Source: Populus alba (lineage: Eukaryota; Streptophyta; Magnoliopsida; Malpighiales; Salicaceae). Taken from it: 64,000 bases of DNA. Location: contig NC_133288.1 of the NCBI RefSeq assembly GCF_005239225.2, positions 20,714,169 to 20,778,168 of the forward strand. The letters run 5' to 3'. Made by a program: the position numbers and the translations under genes. The notes beneath the pieces were generated by a model, which was not told the DNA's origin, ran no database searches, and saw only the letters and a list, made by a program, of their open reading frames with translations. Below are positions 47,901-60,542 of the stretch, piece after piece; the first letter of the stretch is position 1; every line of letters begins with the position of its first letter.

Positions 47901-49529
47901 AGTCCGGTAAGATTAGTTGCTGAATCTAATTTGTACACTTGGAAGATAAGGTGGGCTTAGTGGCCTTAGTCACTCAATAGACTGCACAAAGTAGGGTAGT
48001 AGCTACCCACTATTATATCCAATAATATTTTTCCTTTTGTTTATTCCTTCTTCTTGGCCTTTTTCTCAATCAAAATGAAGCATTCCACGACATTAGTAGG
48101 AAAATATAGCCATCAAACAAACGCTGGTCGGAGGCAAGCTTCAAGTGCTATCCACTTCCAAAATCATTTTTTGGGGCTGCCTTTTTTTATATATATACAA
48201 TGTTCTAGTACCCCTTTAAATAGAAATAATAATAATACCGTCAATTTTATGTTATCTCGTGCATATGTCAAATAAAAAGTAAACACCCTGAAAAAATAGT
48301 TTGGGTGAACATTAGAGGAAGGATAGGTTAGATATGTAAAATAAAATTACAATTTAAGAATTTTTTTTTTTATCTAATAGTATGTACTTCTAAACATTCA
48401 ATCTAATATTGGAACTAAAAACCATATAAATACTATAATTAAAGAGTTAGAGTTTAGAGAAAATGCATCAAGTTTTATAGATGTCCAATAAATCACCAAC
48501 TCCTCTCCTTGAATTTCCATTCAAGAGTTTCACCATCACACATCGGTTTTTTTAATAGATGAGACCAAATCATTACACGATCTTTTTGCGGGTGCAAGAT
48601 CAAACTCAATCCTCTTACAAGTTTAGAATTAAATTGTTGTCCCTGATCTTTTTGTGGGTTAAAGACTATAAAACATTTCATCATTATTTCTTAAATGACA
48701 AGTATTAAACCGCTCTCAATTTATTCACTAAGAGTCTTTTTCCAAGTGTTTAAAGTTTCATTTACACTTTCTACTATTTACTCTTTAGTAAAGTTGATTG
48801 GAATAATAATTAAACTATATTGGAAGATTTTTGCCGATTCATACTTAACCTTGTCTTTTATGATTACAAGTAAAACAAGAGTGTTATAAGTTGTTTTTTA
48901 GAAAGAGTATGCTTAAATTCTTACTTTAAGAGTTCCACATTTTTTTTTGGCCAAGGGAAGGGCTATTTATAAGATTAGAAATGAAACTAGTTGTTAAACA
49001 TATTTTTCTGATTGTTAGAGAATCAATGAGACTGTTTTTAGAATCGATTATATCCTTTTAAAATCTATCAGATTGTTTCGAAGAACCCCAAGAATTTTTG
49101 GAAATTTTCTAGAAACAAACCAGTTATTTTAAGAAACAACTTGTTTAATGATTTCATAGATGTTATAAATCTATCTAAATCATTGTAAAAGTATGCACAA
49201 CACACACACACACATATATTTATAGAGAGAGAGCATAAATTGTGTTTTGCTTAACAAATGCATGTGTTACACAAGTATGTTTAATATAGTATATTGACAT
49301 GACCTATTAAATCACTTGAGCATCATAGCATGGTGTTCAAAAGCTTCATGGCATATATCATGATATAACATACTTATATGTATGAACATGTGCATGCATT
49401 TATCAAAACTATACCAAATCAATGTTTTATCATTGACATATAACATACTACTTAATTAATGACATCAATATTCAATGTTATCATCAAAACATAATAAAAA
49501 AACTTCATTAAATCATCATCATAGTCAGC

Positions 49530-49737
49530 GTGTTTGGGAGTATGGTTGTGGATTACTTTTCAAAGTGTTTTTCATTTAGAAAAGTATGCCAATAATGTTA
49601 TTTTATTTTTTAAAAAATTATTTTTGAGATCAGCACATCAAAATGATTTGAAAAATATTAAAAACATATTAATTCCGAGCAAAAAAAAAAATTCAATTTT
49701 TTTTGAAAAGTGTTTTTCAAACGCAATCCCAAATGGG
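49530..49737. repeat. MITE-like element with imperfect terminal inverted repeats
   Basis: It starts GTGTTTGGGAGT and ends AATCCCAAATGGG, so the ends match in inverted orientation (TTTGGGA). Inside are TTCAAAGTGTTTTTC and GAAAAGTGTTTTTCAAACG sub-terminal words and the core CAGCACATCAAAATGATTTG. It is the most complete member of the family seen in this window. Confidence 0.65.
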
Positions 49738-50379
49738 TTATAGGCTAATAACCAGTACTCTCTCAAATATAAAAAACAAACAATGCCCTTGATTTTATGT
49801 TAACTCGTATACATGTAAAAAAAAAAAAAAAATGCTTGTATATATGTTCATTAAGTAATGTAATGACTTATGGTTGAAACTGTATTTAATTATTAATCCA
49901 ATTTTGAAAATATTTAGTAATCAATATACATCCTAATTTTATATGAATCCCACTGAAAATTGGTTTTTAGAATCTTAATTAAAAAAAATATATAATTTAT
50001 AAATTTTCTTTTTAAATTATAATCATGAAAATTACTGGAATACTTAACATGCAATTTAATGTTTGGCCGATGGTAAGGCAAGTCATAGCTTCAAACCCAT
50101 TAAATGTTTCTTAAGATGAGATAAATTGTTCTTATTTCTTACTGTCTCTCTTATAACTGGGAACACGAAAAGCAGGTCTTTAAGCAAAACTTTTGCCTTT
50201 TTTTTTTTTTAATTAATTTTCTTATAACATGCATGTATTTGTTGAATCGTGGGATTTTAGGTTGCTGCAGGGCCTGCACCTCGGCTGAAAAGGCTACAGG
50301 CTAAGATAAAACAAAAAGGCCCACGAGATATCGAGGCCCAATGTAAGATAAAGAGTTCCTTAGTTTACAGCTGTTATCG

Positions 50380-50416
50380 TGGCTATAAGCCGGTTTTTAA
50401 AAGCACGTTTTAGCCG

Positions 50417-50458
<42 letters not shown>

Positions 50459-50606
50459 TTTGCTTTACAGTAATTTTTTTATTATTATTTCTAACATTAT
50501 TTTTATATATTTAAAATTTTTTAAAAATAAAATAAATATTATTATAATATATTTTTCAAACAAAAAAATAATTTAAAAAATAACCCTGTTACAATTCCAA
50601 ACACTA
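50380..50606. repeat. AT-rich MITE-like element containing a (TA)n run
   Basis: It runs from GGCTATAAGCCGGTTTTTAA to ACAATTCCAAACACT with a (TA)n microsatellite at 50421-50450 inside. The style and ending (CCAAACAC) match the short dispersed family. Boundaries are approximate. Confidence 0.5.
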
Positions 50607-51100
50607 CTTAAGTTAATCCATGAATTATCGGTATATCAACATAATTTATTTTTTTCATAACAATGTTTATTTTTAATTTAAAAAAAAAAACTCAAAAAGA
50701 CTGTTTTGATTAATAAAAAGATTTAAAATACCTGTGTGTGTGATAAGTCCATATCAGAAACACGAAGCTGCTTTCGCCGAGGAATTCATCAGAACATAGT
50801 TAGCTTATGGCTTGGATATTTCGGAAGCATGCACCTACTTTTTATTACTGTAACGAGCATATATTGAGCAGTTCATGTCAAGAACACAGAACAAGTATAT
50901 CATCTTTTTTTCTCTCAATCCCACTAGATTGCAGTCAATTTTCTGAGCTGGAATTTCATAAAGTAAATGGTTCTAGAAAATGTGTAAGCATAGTTGGTAT
51001 TCTTCCATCCATAAACACGAGCATAGATGATAGATGCATTTTGTCCTTCAAATATAAACAAGGAAAAACGAGGAAAAATATGTGTACAGACTCAAGATCC

Positions 51101-52570
51101 ATGGCGATTTTAAATGCAGTCAGGATCATTTACTCCAGATTCATGCCACATCTTCTCATGATTTTGGCCCAAATTGGCTATTTATTTCTCTACACCATTG
51201 CAGAAGCTGTCTTCAATCATGGGATGAACCCTCGTGTCTTCGCTACATACCGATATATCGTAGGCAGCTTAGTGATGTTTCCTCTTGCATATTTTCTTGA
51301 AAGGTGCATCACACACATGCATACACCCACCAGATAAATTGCAAAGGTATTAGCTATACAGTGGATACCAGCTGGTTTATTGTATGAAATTATGCTACCG
51401 AACGCATTTTGCTTAAATATGATTTTCGTTTTCCTGCAGAAAAGCGAGGCCAAAGCTAACAATTGTGTTGTTTCTGGAGATATTTGTGCTTTCTCTTCTA
51501 GGGTATGAAGGGCAATCCTTATGCTTCAACACAAAGCAAAAACGAAACAAAAAAAATTTTTTTGTCTTTGTGAGAAAAGAAAAAGGACCTACAGTACTCT
51601 CTTTTGATGAAAGCCAGGGCCAGCTTAACAATTAACATGTACTTTGCAAGCTTGAAATACACTTCTCCTACTTTTGTTGCCTCAATGAACAATACCGTTC
51701 TCTCCATGACTTTCATAATTGCAATTATACTCAGGTGGGGACTTCAAAACCCGTATAACCGAAGACCAGAAATCATATCTATCCTGATTCTGACACGAAG
51801 AGTGCTTTCATTTCATGTAGGTTGGAGATTGTCGATTTAAGGAACCCTCGAGGAATAGCTAAAATTGTCGGAACGTTACTATCGTTGGCTGGGGTCTTGA
51901 CCATCACTTTATACAAAGGACCTGAGGTGCAAAGCTTGCAGGGTGCACCAATCCATGTCAGAAGTAATCATGCTCAACAAAACTGGGTGAAGGGGTCTTT
52001 GCGTGGAGCTTCTGATCCAGCATTATATTCTGGTCCATCATATATGCTGCAAGTTCATCCATGAACAGCTTTACGGATTATTAAACTAGCTTGCAAGAAA
52101 CCATGTTAAGTCAAGATATTAATCATCAATGGCAGGGAGTCATTAGTTGTGGCTTGACGGTCCTCATTCAATTATGGTGCAACAAAGAAAGAGAGGCAGT
52201 CTTTTTGACCATGTTTAGTCCTCTTGCAACTGTAATGGTGGCAATCCTGGCTTACTTTCTTTTTGGTGAAGAGTTGCAAGCAGGTAGGTAAAATTATATT
52301 TTATTTCACAATTATTAGATAAAAAAAAGAACGAGGTGAATATAATTTCATAGTTTGGAAACAGGGGACTGTCCCTAATTTATCTTTGGCTAAATCAGCA
52401 TATCGAGAGGAGTTGTTATCATCGGACTTCACATGCTGCTGTGGGGAAAAGAAAATGAGCGAGATCGAAACAAGTCCCAAGAACCACCTCTTTCCACTTA
52501 TGATGAGGAAAAGTTAAGCCAGTTAGCAGTGGAAAGTTCAGCAGAACACACTAGTCAAACAGGAAGTTGA
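51101..52570 (+). pseudogene. WAT1-related (nodulin MtN21/EamA-type) transporter, broken
   Basis: Exons recognised: 51101-51303 (MAILNAVRIIYSRF, first membrane segments), 51440-51502 (KARPKLTIVLFLEI), 51618-51734 (ASLTINMYFASLKYTSPTF), 51821 to about 51995 (LEIVDLRNPRGIAKIVG and TLLSLAGVLTITLYKGPEV), 52136-52287 (GVISCGLTVLIQLWCNKERE, FLTMFSPLATVMVAI) and 52399-52570 (SRGVVIIGLHMLLWGKENE to stop). After WVKGSL the frame shifts and stops at 52062; a scrambled SSIIFWSII relic in another frame is what remains of the sixth membrane segment, and the exon carrying the usual YPAQLSLTT segment is absent. WAT1-like proteins are ten-helix tonoplast or plasma-membrane transporters (WAT1 itself exports auxin from vacuoles). 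This copy lacks about two helices and is probably dead. It lies between the bHLH and CDT1 genes. Confidence 0.82.
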
Positions 52571-53144
52571 GAAATAAATCGAGAATTGGGACTGATACAA
52601 ACGAGTCCTACAATACTCAGATCATGATGCAGGAAACGAATGACATAGCAAATAAATCAAAGCTCGTTTGTTGAGCACTAATAATCATTTTCTACAGCAA
52701 TTAGTTAACAAGTTTTTCGATATTTCCAAGTGAGTATCGATATCCCCAAACAACTAGTACAGTGAATGTTATTGCAAACTCTCTAATCCAATCTTAATCA
52801 GTAAACTTTTGCAGAATGTTATTACAATGGAGTTCTACAATCATTGCTGAAGTTGTCTCCATAGTAGTTTTGTTAAATAGATCAACTGCAAAAGGTATAT
52901 TACACTTGCGGCTACTAGAAAGGAAAAAATTGCGGTTGCAAAAAAAGAGGATTTCATTATCTTGCAATTTGGTTAGCAAATTAATCATTCACAGACATCT
53001 AAACTACCTTAACTTTTATACAAACATCGGCTAGCATATCATAAATTAGGGCATTCAGGAATAGCCAACAGAAGTGGGAGAATTTGGACACAGTCCCTCA
53101 TCATGTTTCTTGCTATGAATTCAAAAGACATCGAGTTCTCTTTC

Positions 53145-55909
53145 TCACTTGGCTTCTTCAAGACGCGCTCGTACAGTTTCTGGACTGTACATTTTGTTGA
53201 TCCTGCAACATGAGATTAGATTGTGGCATTAACAGCTTGAAAAGCTTCAGTTTGAACAGCGTATTATCATGCTTATTTTCTATGAAAACCAATTATTGAG
53301 TTTCAATGTACTCTCAGTTACAATTGGAAAATTCTCAAAGCAAGGAGAAAGAATGAATTGTTTGCAAGGCTTACCGAAAGAGCGAATCCCCACTAGATGC
53401 CAATTTCTCAGAAATCCATTCAGGAACGAGTTCAAGCAACAAGTTTAGCTGCTCATCAACTTCTCCTGCATACAAAACACAAAATGAGTTAGCTTAATGT
53501 GGTGTTCTGAAATACATCTAATGGTTTTTGACAGGAAACTCCTTGCTTACTTCTATCAGCAATATCAGAGTGGCTTGCAATTATCTTGTGTGTGAGCTCC
53601 TCTTTTGTGAGAACTGATTGTCTCATTGACTGAAACAAGAAATGAATCTTGTTGAAGAGCTTAGGAAGGCAGGCGATCATTTGCTGCCGCTTCTTTGCTT
53701 GTGAGATTGCAGGATCTCGCTCTTCTTTAGCCTTCTGTTCTTTCTCTCGTATCTGCAGAAGCAACAATGATTACTACCAATCACAGCATTAAATGTCTCG
53801 TTTGAATTCAAAGCACAACTATTGAATCCAAGAAAACAGAAACCCTGGAGATTAATTTAAATATCAAAATAAAAATGTATGCAGTCAATCAAAGACAACA
53901 GCTAAGATGTATCAATAGCCTGTAATGTTCACAGACAGACAGGTGAAAATGATTGAGAATTCAGGATCAGCTTACCGATTGCAGAAGACTCTCAGGGAAA
54001 ATTTTCAAGATATCATCATCATCTGATACACCCCCTGTCTCTCTTTGTTCATCCATAGCATGCTTGACTGGAGTTTCAAATATCAGTGACCTGCTGGGTG
54101 GACGCCTAACAAGCTTGTCTGGTGAATTAGAAGAACCATCATAATATGGGCTCATGCATCTTTTATGCTGATGCAATGCAGGTGTGGTAGATAACAAAGC
54201 AGCTGGAGTTAAAGCAAGTTTTGCAGGAGTTGATTGGTCACTGGCCATCTTTATGGGAGAATCATCTCCATCATTCATGGCATCTTTCACTTTGCTTGGT
54301 GTTGCAGATAAACAATCTTGGTCGCAGGTAGGTGTGGAAGACACTTTGGCTGGTGATGGAGCAGAATAACTAGCTCTCTTATTGGAAGAGATTTTGCTGG
54401 GGCATGGCTCTAAAGCCGAGGAAACTGATCTTTGGAGGCTGTTTTCTGCTTCAATTTTTGAACCTTTTAGGGAGAAGCGCCTCTGGAAACTTCGGGATAA
54501 AAGTGATGCCATTGCTGGTTTCTCTTCTTCGATTGCTGGGGTTCCTGCCAGCAATGGCGAGCGATTGAATGGCTCTGGGAGCATTTCCTCTGGAATATCA
54601 TCACCCTGAAGCCATGGAAAAGCACTGTTAACACATCAATCAGAATTTATAAACAGAAGTACATTGAATCAAGTAAGACAGCAACCAACTAACTCAGTTT
54701 CATACAACTCAAAGCAACTCTTAGCTAGGGGCAAATCATAAAGGCTGTCAGTAATATTCTAATCAGTGGCTTCCTCAGTACATTCAATCACATTATATTA
54801 CAAGAATATGACAAGCTGATCAAAAGCCACTTCCCAAAATGCAAATCACACATCACAAAAACATCATCAAAATCACAGTGTAATGGATGTCAATTAAAAA
54901 AAACAAAAACAAAGAGCGAAAGAGAGAAGCACATTCATCTTAAACTTGAACCGAGTTATACATTCATAACATGAATTTTAAGCACAAACAACATAAACAA
55001 AGGCACAAAAAACAGAAAAAACCTGAGGATGGTCTCTATAAAAATCCACAAGTCTTGAGCGGAAGACCTTCCTTAAATATATTTTCTCACTTTCAGTTTT
55101 CGACTTGCCATTATCACATTGAATTGCATCAGCATTTACAGTAACTTGAAGATCCGGCTTCATACAGCTGGTTTGCTCATCAAACTTGAGCACCCTCTTT
55201 ATCTCAATTGCCTCTGGCATAATATACTTCAATTGCGCCAAATGTTTATGCGTAAACCTCCTAAAAAATAACAATTACAATTAAAATATACAATTACAAA
55301 ATGAAAAAATAAAAAAAAAAAAAAAGACAGTACAGTAATCAGTAGTACCTGTCTGTTAAAGACTCAATTTTTGGGGAAATGTTAGAGAAAGTAGACATCG
55401 AGCCCTTCATACGCAACAACCGGATCGAGCTATCCAAGTTATCAAAAAACTCACCCAGCATTTCATACCTTAACAAGTTTTAAACAAAAAGAAAACATTT
55501 AGCAGAAATCACTACAAATTTGAAAAGAAATTCAAAAAACGACCCAAAAAACTTACTTATCGGGGATTTTATTGTGCCCATCACGAGACTGATTCTTTCT
55601 GGGCTTGGGTTGTTTACTTGTGGTGGTATCGGTGGTGGAATCCTCAGGCCAAGACGCGATCTGTCTTCGAGCGGACTTGGTTTGATTGGTTCCATGGTCT
55701 TGAGAGGCGATGTGACGGACTTCTTTTAAGGAGAGGGCGAGACGGCGGTTGCGGAGGCGGGAAGGGAGTTGGGATTGCTGTGTTGGGGTTTGAGTGGCGA
55801 TTGTTGAGTTTGAAGGCTTAGATTTTGGGGTTAAAGATGATGATTCAGAATCTAGTTTAGGTTTCTTGGATTTTGAAGAAGGGTTTGGCGAGTATAGAAG
55901 GGAGTTCAT
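53145..55909 (-). CDS. CDT1: DNA replication licensing factor CDT1
   Basis: CDT1 loads the MCM2-7 helicase on origins in G1. Seven exons, minus strand: 55909-55557, 55468-55349, 55260-55023, 54605-53976, 53752-53551, 53465-53375, 53202-53145; 563 residues, close to the Arabidopsis length. The N-terminus is disordered and basic, with a cyclin-binding-like RxL motif (NRRLALSL) and TP sites for CDK. The middle CDT1 fold (about 118-237) includes RRFTHKHLAQLKYIMPEAIE. A long Ser/Pro region with many SP/TP pairs follows, then the C-terminal winged helix for MCM binding (about 448-563) ending INKMYSPETVRARLEEAK. I chose ATG 55909 (MNSLLYSPNP) because E2F sites lie 115-165 bases upstream; an in-frame ATG at 56161 would place those sites inside the coding region. 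It is expected to be an S-phase-controlled E2F target. Confidence 0.94.
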
Positions 55910-56023
55910 TGCTGCCGTGCTTCTTCTTGTTGATTTTGAGTGTGAAGAGAGATTTGCAGACTTAGGAGAGGAGGAGGACGATGGGGAAGGTGGAGGGCAG
56001 GCTAGTAGTATTAGGGGTTTTTC

Positions 56024-56073
56024 TTGGCGGGAATTGCTGAGGTGGAGCTTTGCCACGTGATACTTCCCGCCAA
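56024..56073. promoter_or_regulatory. Inverted pair of E2F sites with a G-box, CDT1 promoter
   Basis: TTGGCGGGAA at 56024-56033 and its exact reverse complement TTCCCGCCAA at 56064-56073, 30 bases apart, with CACGTG at 56054-56059 between them. Both fit the E2F consensus. Arabidopsis CDT1A is a recognised E2F target gene. Confidence 0.8.
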
Positions 56074-56469
56074 GCTGGTCCGTTGCCTCCCGCGGTTTTT
56101 CTTTCTTGACCCCTCTGTCTACTACATGTCGTTTGGCTAGATGGTGGAAACGACGAATCATTTAAACTGGGGACGAGGAAAAGACGAAAGGGCCATTCAC
56201 TTGGACGGTCGTGCATGTGACACGTCCTCGTGCTTAAAAAGTAAAGTTGCACGTGTAATTTTGCTCGTTCATCCCAAGTCACATTCGGATAATTTAGATA
56301 AAAAAAAAGTCATAATAGAGAATTTCTTGAATTATTTAAAATTATTTTATATTTCCTGTCTTGAACTAATTTTTTTTCCTCTTCAGTTTTTTATTTATTA
56401 AGATTATATTGCGGATACTTTGAATTTTTTACCCGTTACCTTGTTAATCGGTTACCCAGTTTCCCCCCT

Positions 56470-56472
<3 letters not shown>

Positions 56473-56500
<28 letters not shown>
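56473..56500. repeat. (AT)n microsatellite
   Basis: About 14 AT units in non-coding DNA. Confidence 0.9.
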
Positions 56501-56504
<4 letters not shown>

Positions 56505-57089
56505 ATTTTAATTTGATTTTTGTAACGTAGTTTAGAAAAAACTATGGGTGATCGATAAGTCAAGACTTTGAGTGATTCAGTTAGCCTTCTCATCCTTTGT
56601 TGAATATTTTTCTTAAATAATTTGTCTATAATTTCTTAAATAAATCAAAATATTAATCTAAATAAACTACAAAACCTAAAAATAAAGGAAAGCAAATAAT
56701 TCTTTTTCTAAATAAAAAAAGAATTAGAAAAACAATTTTTAAATCCTCCTGTATTAAATTCTCTCAATGAAGACAGATTAATTACATATTTACGAGTATA
56801 TTAAATGTTAATTTTTAAAGTATGTATCAATTTGAAATGTATTAAATTATTTTTTTTATTTTTTAAAATTTATTTTTATTATTAACACATCAAAACAATT
56901 TACAAATAAAAAAATAATTAAATTTTTCAAAATATATTCTAACCGTAATCTTAAACACGAAGATATCGCAGTTGTGGCACGTTACTCCTCCCGGAATATG
57001 CTCTATCCTTGCTAGTGATGCCGCTGAAGTTGCTTGCTTTTTGGAGGATCCAGCTTATGTTTCGTTTTTTACCGTGTGCACCAGAACAA

Positions 57090-57193
57090 AGTTAAAGAAG
57101 AGACTATAGGGCTGCACCCCTGCGTCCCTCCATGCACGGCTAGTTAAAGAAGAGACTATAGGGCTGCACCCCTGAGTCCCTCCATGCACGGCT
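57090..57193. repeat. 52-bp tandem duplication
   Basis: Units 57090-57141 and 57142-57193 (starting AGTTAAAGAAGAGACTATAG) differ at one position (CCCTGCGTCC versus CCCTGAGTCC). The near-identity means a recent duplication. Confidence 0.93.
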
Positions 57194-58289
57194 GCCGGTG
57201 AACTATTATTAGGACTCAGCAGGCGGATGAACCTGCGAAATTGAGACGTCTTTGGCTTTGGCAAGTGAAATCAAACTTTGAATGCGTGACTTCTTCGAAC
57301 ATCTTGTGAGGTGGTAAATGTGGCGGCAGCCACTCACGCCAGTAACTCAGCATAACTCGTTCTCTTTTCAAACTCAGCTAAAATCACCCTGGACTCGTGG
57401 ACCGGGAATCGAAGATCGTCACGACTGGGCTCTCCCTTTGATTGATCAATTAAAACAACAAAAACACGTTGGTCTTTGACGTTTTCTTTTACGTGTCACC
57501 TTTTTTCTCCTTTTCCCTTGATCCTTTAAGAAATTAATTTTTATCACGTTTCAGTCTCTTTGTACAGGAGAAGAAGTGATAAGTTTGTCTATATTTTGAC
57601 TACTAAAAAGTTTAATATTTTTTTTACTCAAATTATTAGAATTCTATGATTTTTTTTTAATTCTCGTTATTTTTTTTAATAAACCATGCTGTAATAAAAA
57701 AAAAAAACTTATCATTATAAAAAATAAATTACATGAATAAGAGTAATTTTAATTACAAAATATTTTTTTTTATACATACCTATTTTAATCATCATGTAAT
57801 TACAAAAATAAATTTCATAAAGTATTGTCCAACAATGCGAGAACTATAACTTGTAATAATAATAAATTTCGGCTTGTAATAACAATAAAGTTTTTTATAA
57901 GTATATTTATTATTTATAATTGAATAGCTTTTATATAAATATGTGAAATTATAAAAAAAAAATGTTAAAACTCAGTATATTTTTTTAATTTAAATATACA
58001 TTTGCAAAAACAAAATATATCTATCTTGTCATCAAATCCACACTAATTTGATCCAACTTTAAAATTTTGTTTTGTTTTTGGTTTTATTTTCATTCGCATT
58101 TTAATTAAATTAAAGTATTAAATGATTTAAATTTAATTTAACACTTATTTAAAAATAATAAAGAGAAACTAAGAATATACAGACAACTTCTTTTTACTTA
58201 ATTATATTTATTCGTGAAGCCGTATTTTTCTCTAAATTATAATTGTAATATATAATATAGTAAAAGAAAAGTGTCTGTCTTTTGGATTT

Positions 58290-58470
58290 TAATGTGGACC
58301 ACTAAGGCAGTTAAAAACTATTTTTTTTTTTAAAAAATAATTTTTTTATTTAAAATAATTTTTTATATTGTTTGATATATTAATATTACAAATAAATTTA
58401 AAAAATAAAAAAATATTATTTTAATTTTTTTTAAAAAATACTACCGCTGCGCAACCAAACAACCTCTAAA
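58290..58470. repeat. AT-rich short dispersed element, MITE-like
   Basis: T/A-rich core with GTTTGATATATTAATATT and a CAACCAAACAACC end, matching the ends of the short element family seen elsewhere in the window. Limits are approximate. Confidence 0.45.
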
Positions 58471-58589
58471 TCCAATGTCCAAATAAATAATTGATGAAAC
58501 CTGGTCACCAAGAAATTGGAACTAACTAATTACCCAGTCCATGAAGTAAAGGCGGAAGTACCAGTTGTTGCTTTCTTGTAAAGTTGTGT

Positions 58590-60542
58590 CTCCTCCTCTC
58601 CTCCACCTCCTCCTGCTCAATCCACCACGGAGGAGGCTTTTTTACCTTCACTGCCACTGCGTTTTTAACATCCATCTCAAGTAATAACAAAAGCAGAGAT
58701 AGAGACAGAGACAGAGACAGAGACAGAAGAAGCCCAAAAAGCTTTCTAAATTACCCTTTCACATTACCATTTCTCAATAACAATTTAAAATTAAAATATA
58801 AAAAATTCCCAATTGAATTTCAATTCCCTCAAGAAAGAACCACGCAACCCAAACAAGCAATCTCCCTCCCTCCCTCTCCCTCTCCCTTTTCCTGTTTTCT
58901 TCTGTCTTTCAATTCTTTTTGACAAAACAAAATATTTCAGTGCAGTTTCTTATTGTAGACCTTACTGAATCCTCACCCTTTTCTTGATTTTTTCCACCCT
59001 TCGGTCATATCATTATTCTTTTCTGGGTTTCCAGGTAATTTCGTGTTTTGTCTTATCTCGATTCGAATCAATTTTTTTTGTCCTTTAACGTGATAATGAT
59101 ATCGTACAACATGAATTTTAGTTGTTTTTTTTCAGTTAATGATGTGAATGTTTTGTTTGATTTGCTAATCAATATGGACATTGGACAGCTGGGATTAAGC
59201 TGCAGTAATTTAATCCAGATTTAGCAATTTGTTTTTTTTTTACTCAATATAGTGATTATATGATCAGATAAAGATTGCCCATCTCCATTTTTCGTGAATT
59301 TTTATCCGATTAATTTTGGTTTTTCCTTTCTGGGTTTTGCTCTAAGTGGTATTTATTTTCAGTTTAAAAGTTTGTGACTTTTTGTTTGCATATTGAATTG
59401 GAGGGTTCCATTAGAGATTTTAAGTGGTTAGTGATTTCACTATTCTTTTTTCTCTTGCTAAATTTGATTTTCTTGGTCGTAGCTTTTATTGTTATTAATT
59501 AATTAACTAAAGGGAACAGCGGGGATAGCAAAGATAGTGCACTTGAATTAAGTAGTTGTAGAAGCAAAGCAATGCCTCCAGAGAGATCATGTATTTCTGG
59601 CATTTGTTAAAGAGTGAAAAATCCCTTTTGCAGCTTTTATATATGGTACAAAAGGAGATGAAACTAGACCATGTCTTGGGAAATAAAGGGAGTTGATCTT
59701 GGTTTTTACTTGCTCTTAGTAGATGCCTTGATTAGTTTTGAACTCCTTATTAAACTCCCTCTCTTTCACTGGATTAGTGGCCTTCCATATTGTTTTTATC
59801 TATAAAATTCACATTTTTGTATGCATTTACGTGTGTTTTCATTAGCAGACTGATCAAGATCATTTTGGTGCTGCTTTTACAGGCAGCAGTGAAGCCCTTG
59901 TTTGTATTGTAGAACTGGGTGAAAATTGATTGCCTTGTAGGGCTTGAGTTTTGGCAGATGAACAGGTAGTTACTTGATCAAAACGCTATGAACTATGTGG
60001 GACTATTTGATAATGTTTTATTACCCATTAATTAAAAATGTTTGTTTCAGTGGGTCTTAATAGATTTAGGATACTGAAGATGTAAGAATACTTTCAGAAT
60101 GATTGTATAATTTCATTATGTTTCAACAACACATTCTTTGTTGTGCTCATCTTCATTCTGATTAATATGGTGCATTGGTAATATTGGTGGAAAATTTCTT
60201 CCATCACCCCTGCCCCTTCTTTTCCTCCCAGAAGATTTTTTTTTCTTTGTTTTCTCAGTGACATTTGACGAATGAGAAGTGGAAGATATGTGGTTGTGTA
60301 AATGCATTTTTTAGTTGAGTGTAGTAGAAGCGGCATGGTTTGTGATGCAACTTCTCTAGTTTCTCAAGTTTTGAATATTAGCTGATTACTGAGGAAACAG
60401 AGGATGTTTTAAAGTAGCTATATAAGGCATGTCTAGTCTGATCCTTTTTTTTTTTCCTTTCATTTCCAGAGCTTTGCCTTAACCATTAATGCAGTTTGGG
60501 GAATGGACTGGCTCTTTTTGCCTACTGTAAGTGCTTGTGAAT
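58590..60542 (+). other. ATG9 5' leader with introns and two short upstream ORFs
   Basis: A pyrimidine-rich first exon with a (GAGACA)n tract (about 58694-58726) appears to end at a donor near 59034; a small middle exon (about 59885-59967) and an acceptor before 60470 are plausible. In the last leader exon, ATGs at 60489 (13 codons, stop at 60528-60530) and 60503 (stop at 60566-60568, overlapping the main start out of frame) precede the main ATG. Leader exon limits are inferred from splice motifs only. Confidence 0.5.

Larger units (their letters stand above)
43838..50800. other. Long intergenic region with minisatellite and MITE-like elements
   Basis: About 7 kb with no supported protein gene. 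It holds a four-unit ~77-bp minisatellite (44604-44900), AT-rich short-element relics (46200-46330, 49530-49737, 50380-50606) and mononucleotide runs. The segment 46430-47340 is less AT-rich and could be transcribed, but I see no coding frame. Confidence 0.55.
56165..58580. other. Intergenic region between divergent CDT1 and ATG9 genes
   Basis: No protein gene is supported. It contains an (AT)n run at 56473-56500, a 52-bp tandem duplication (57090-57193), AT-rich short-element relics near 56830-56960 and 58290-58470, and ends in the ATG9 promoter. Confidence 0.6.

Noticed and set aside
55910..56161. N-terminal extension of CDT1 from an upstream in-frame ATG
   Set aside because: The stretch contains both E2F sites and the G-box, and the residues do not look like a CDT1 N-terminus; it is more likely promoter and leader.
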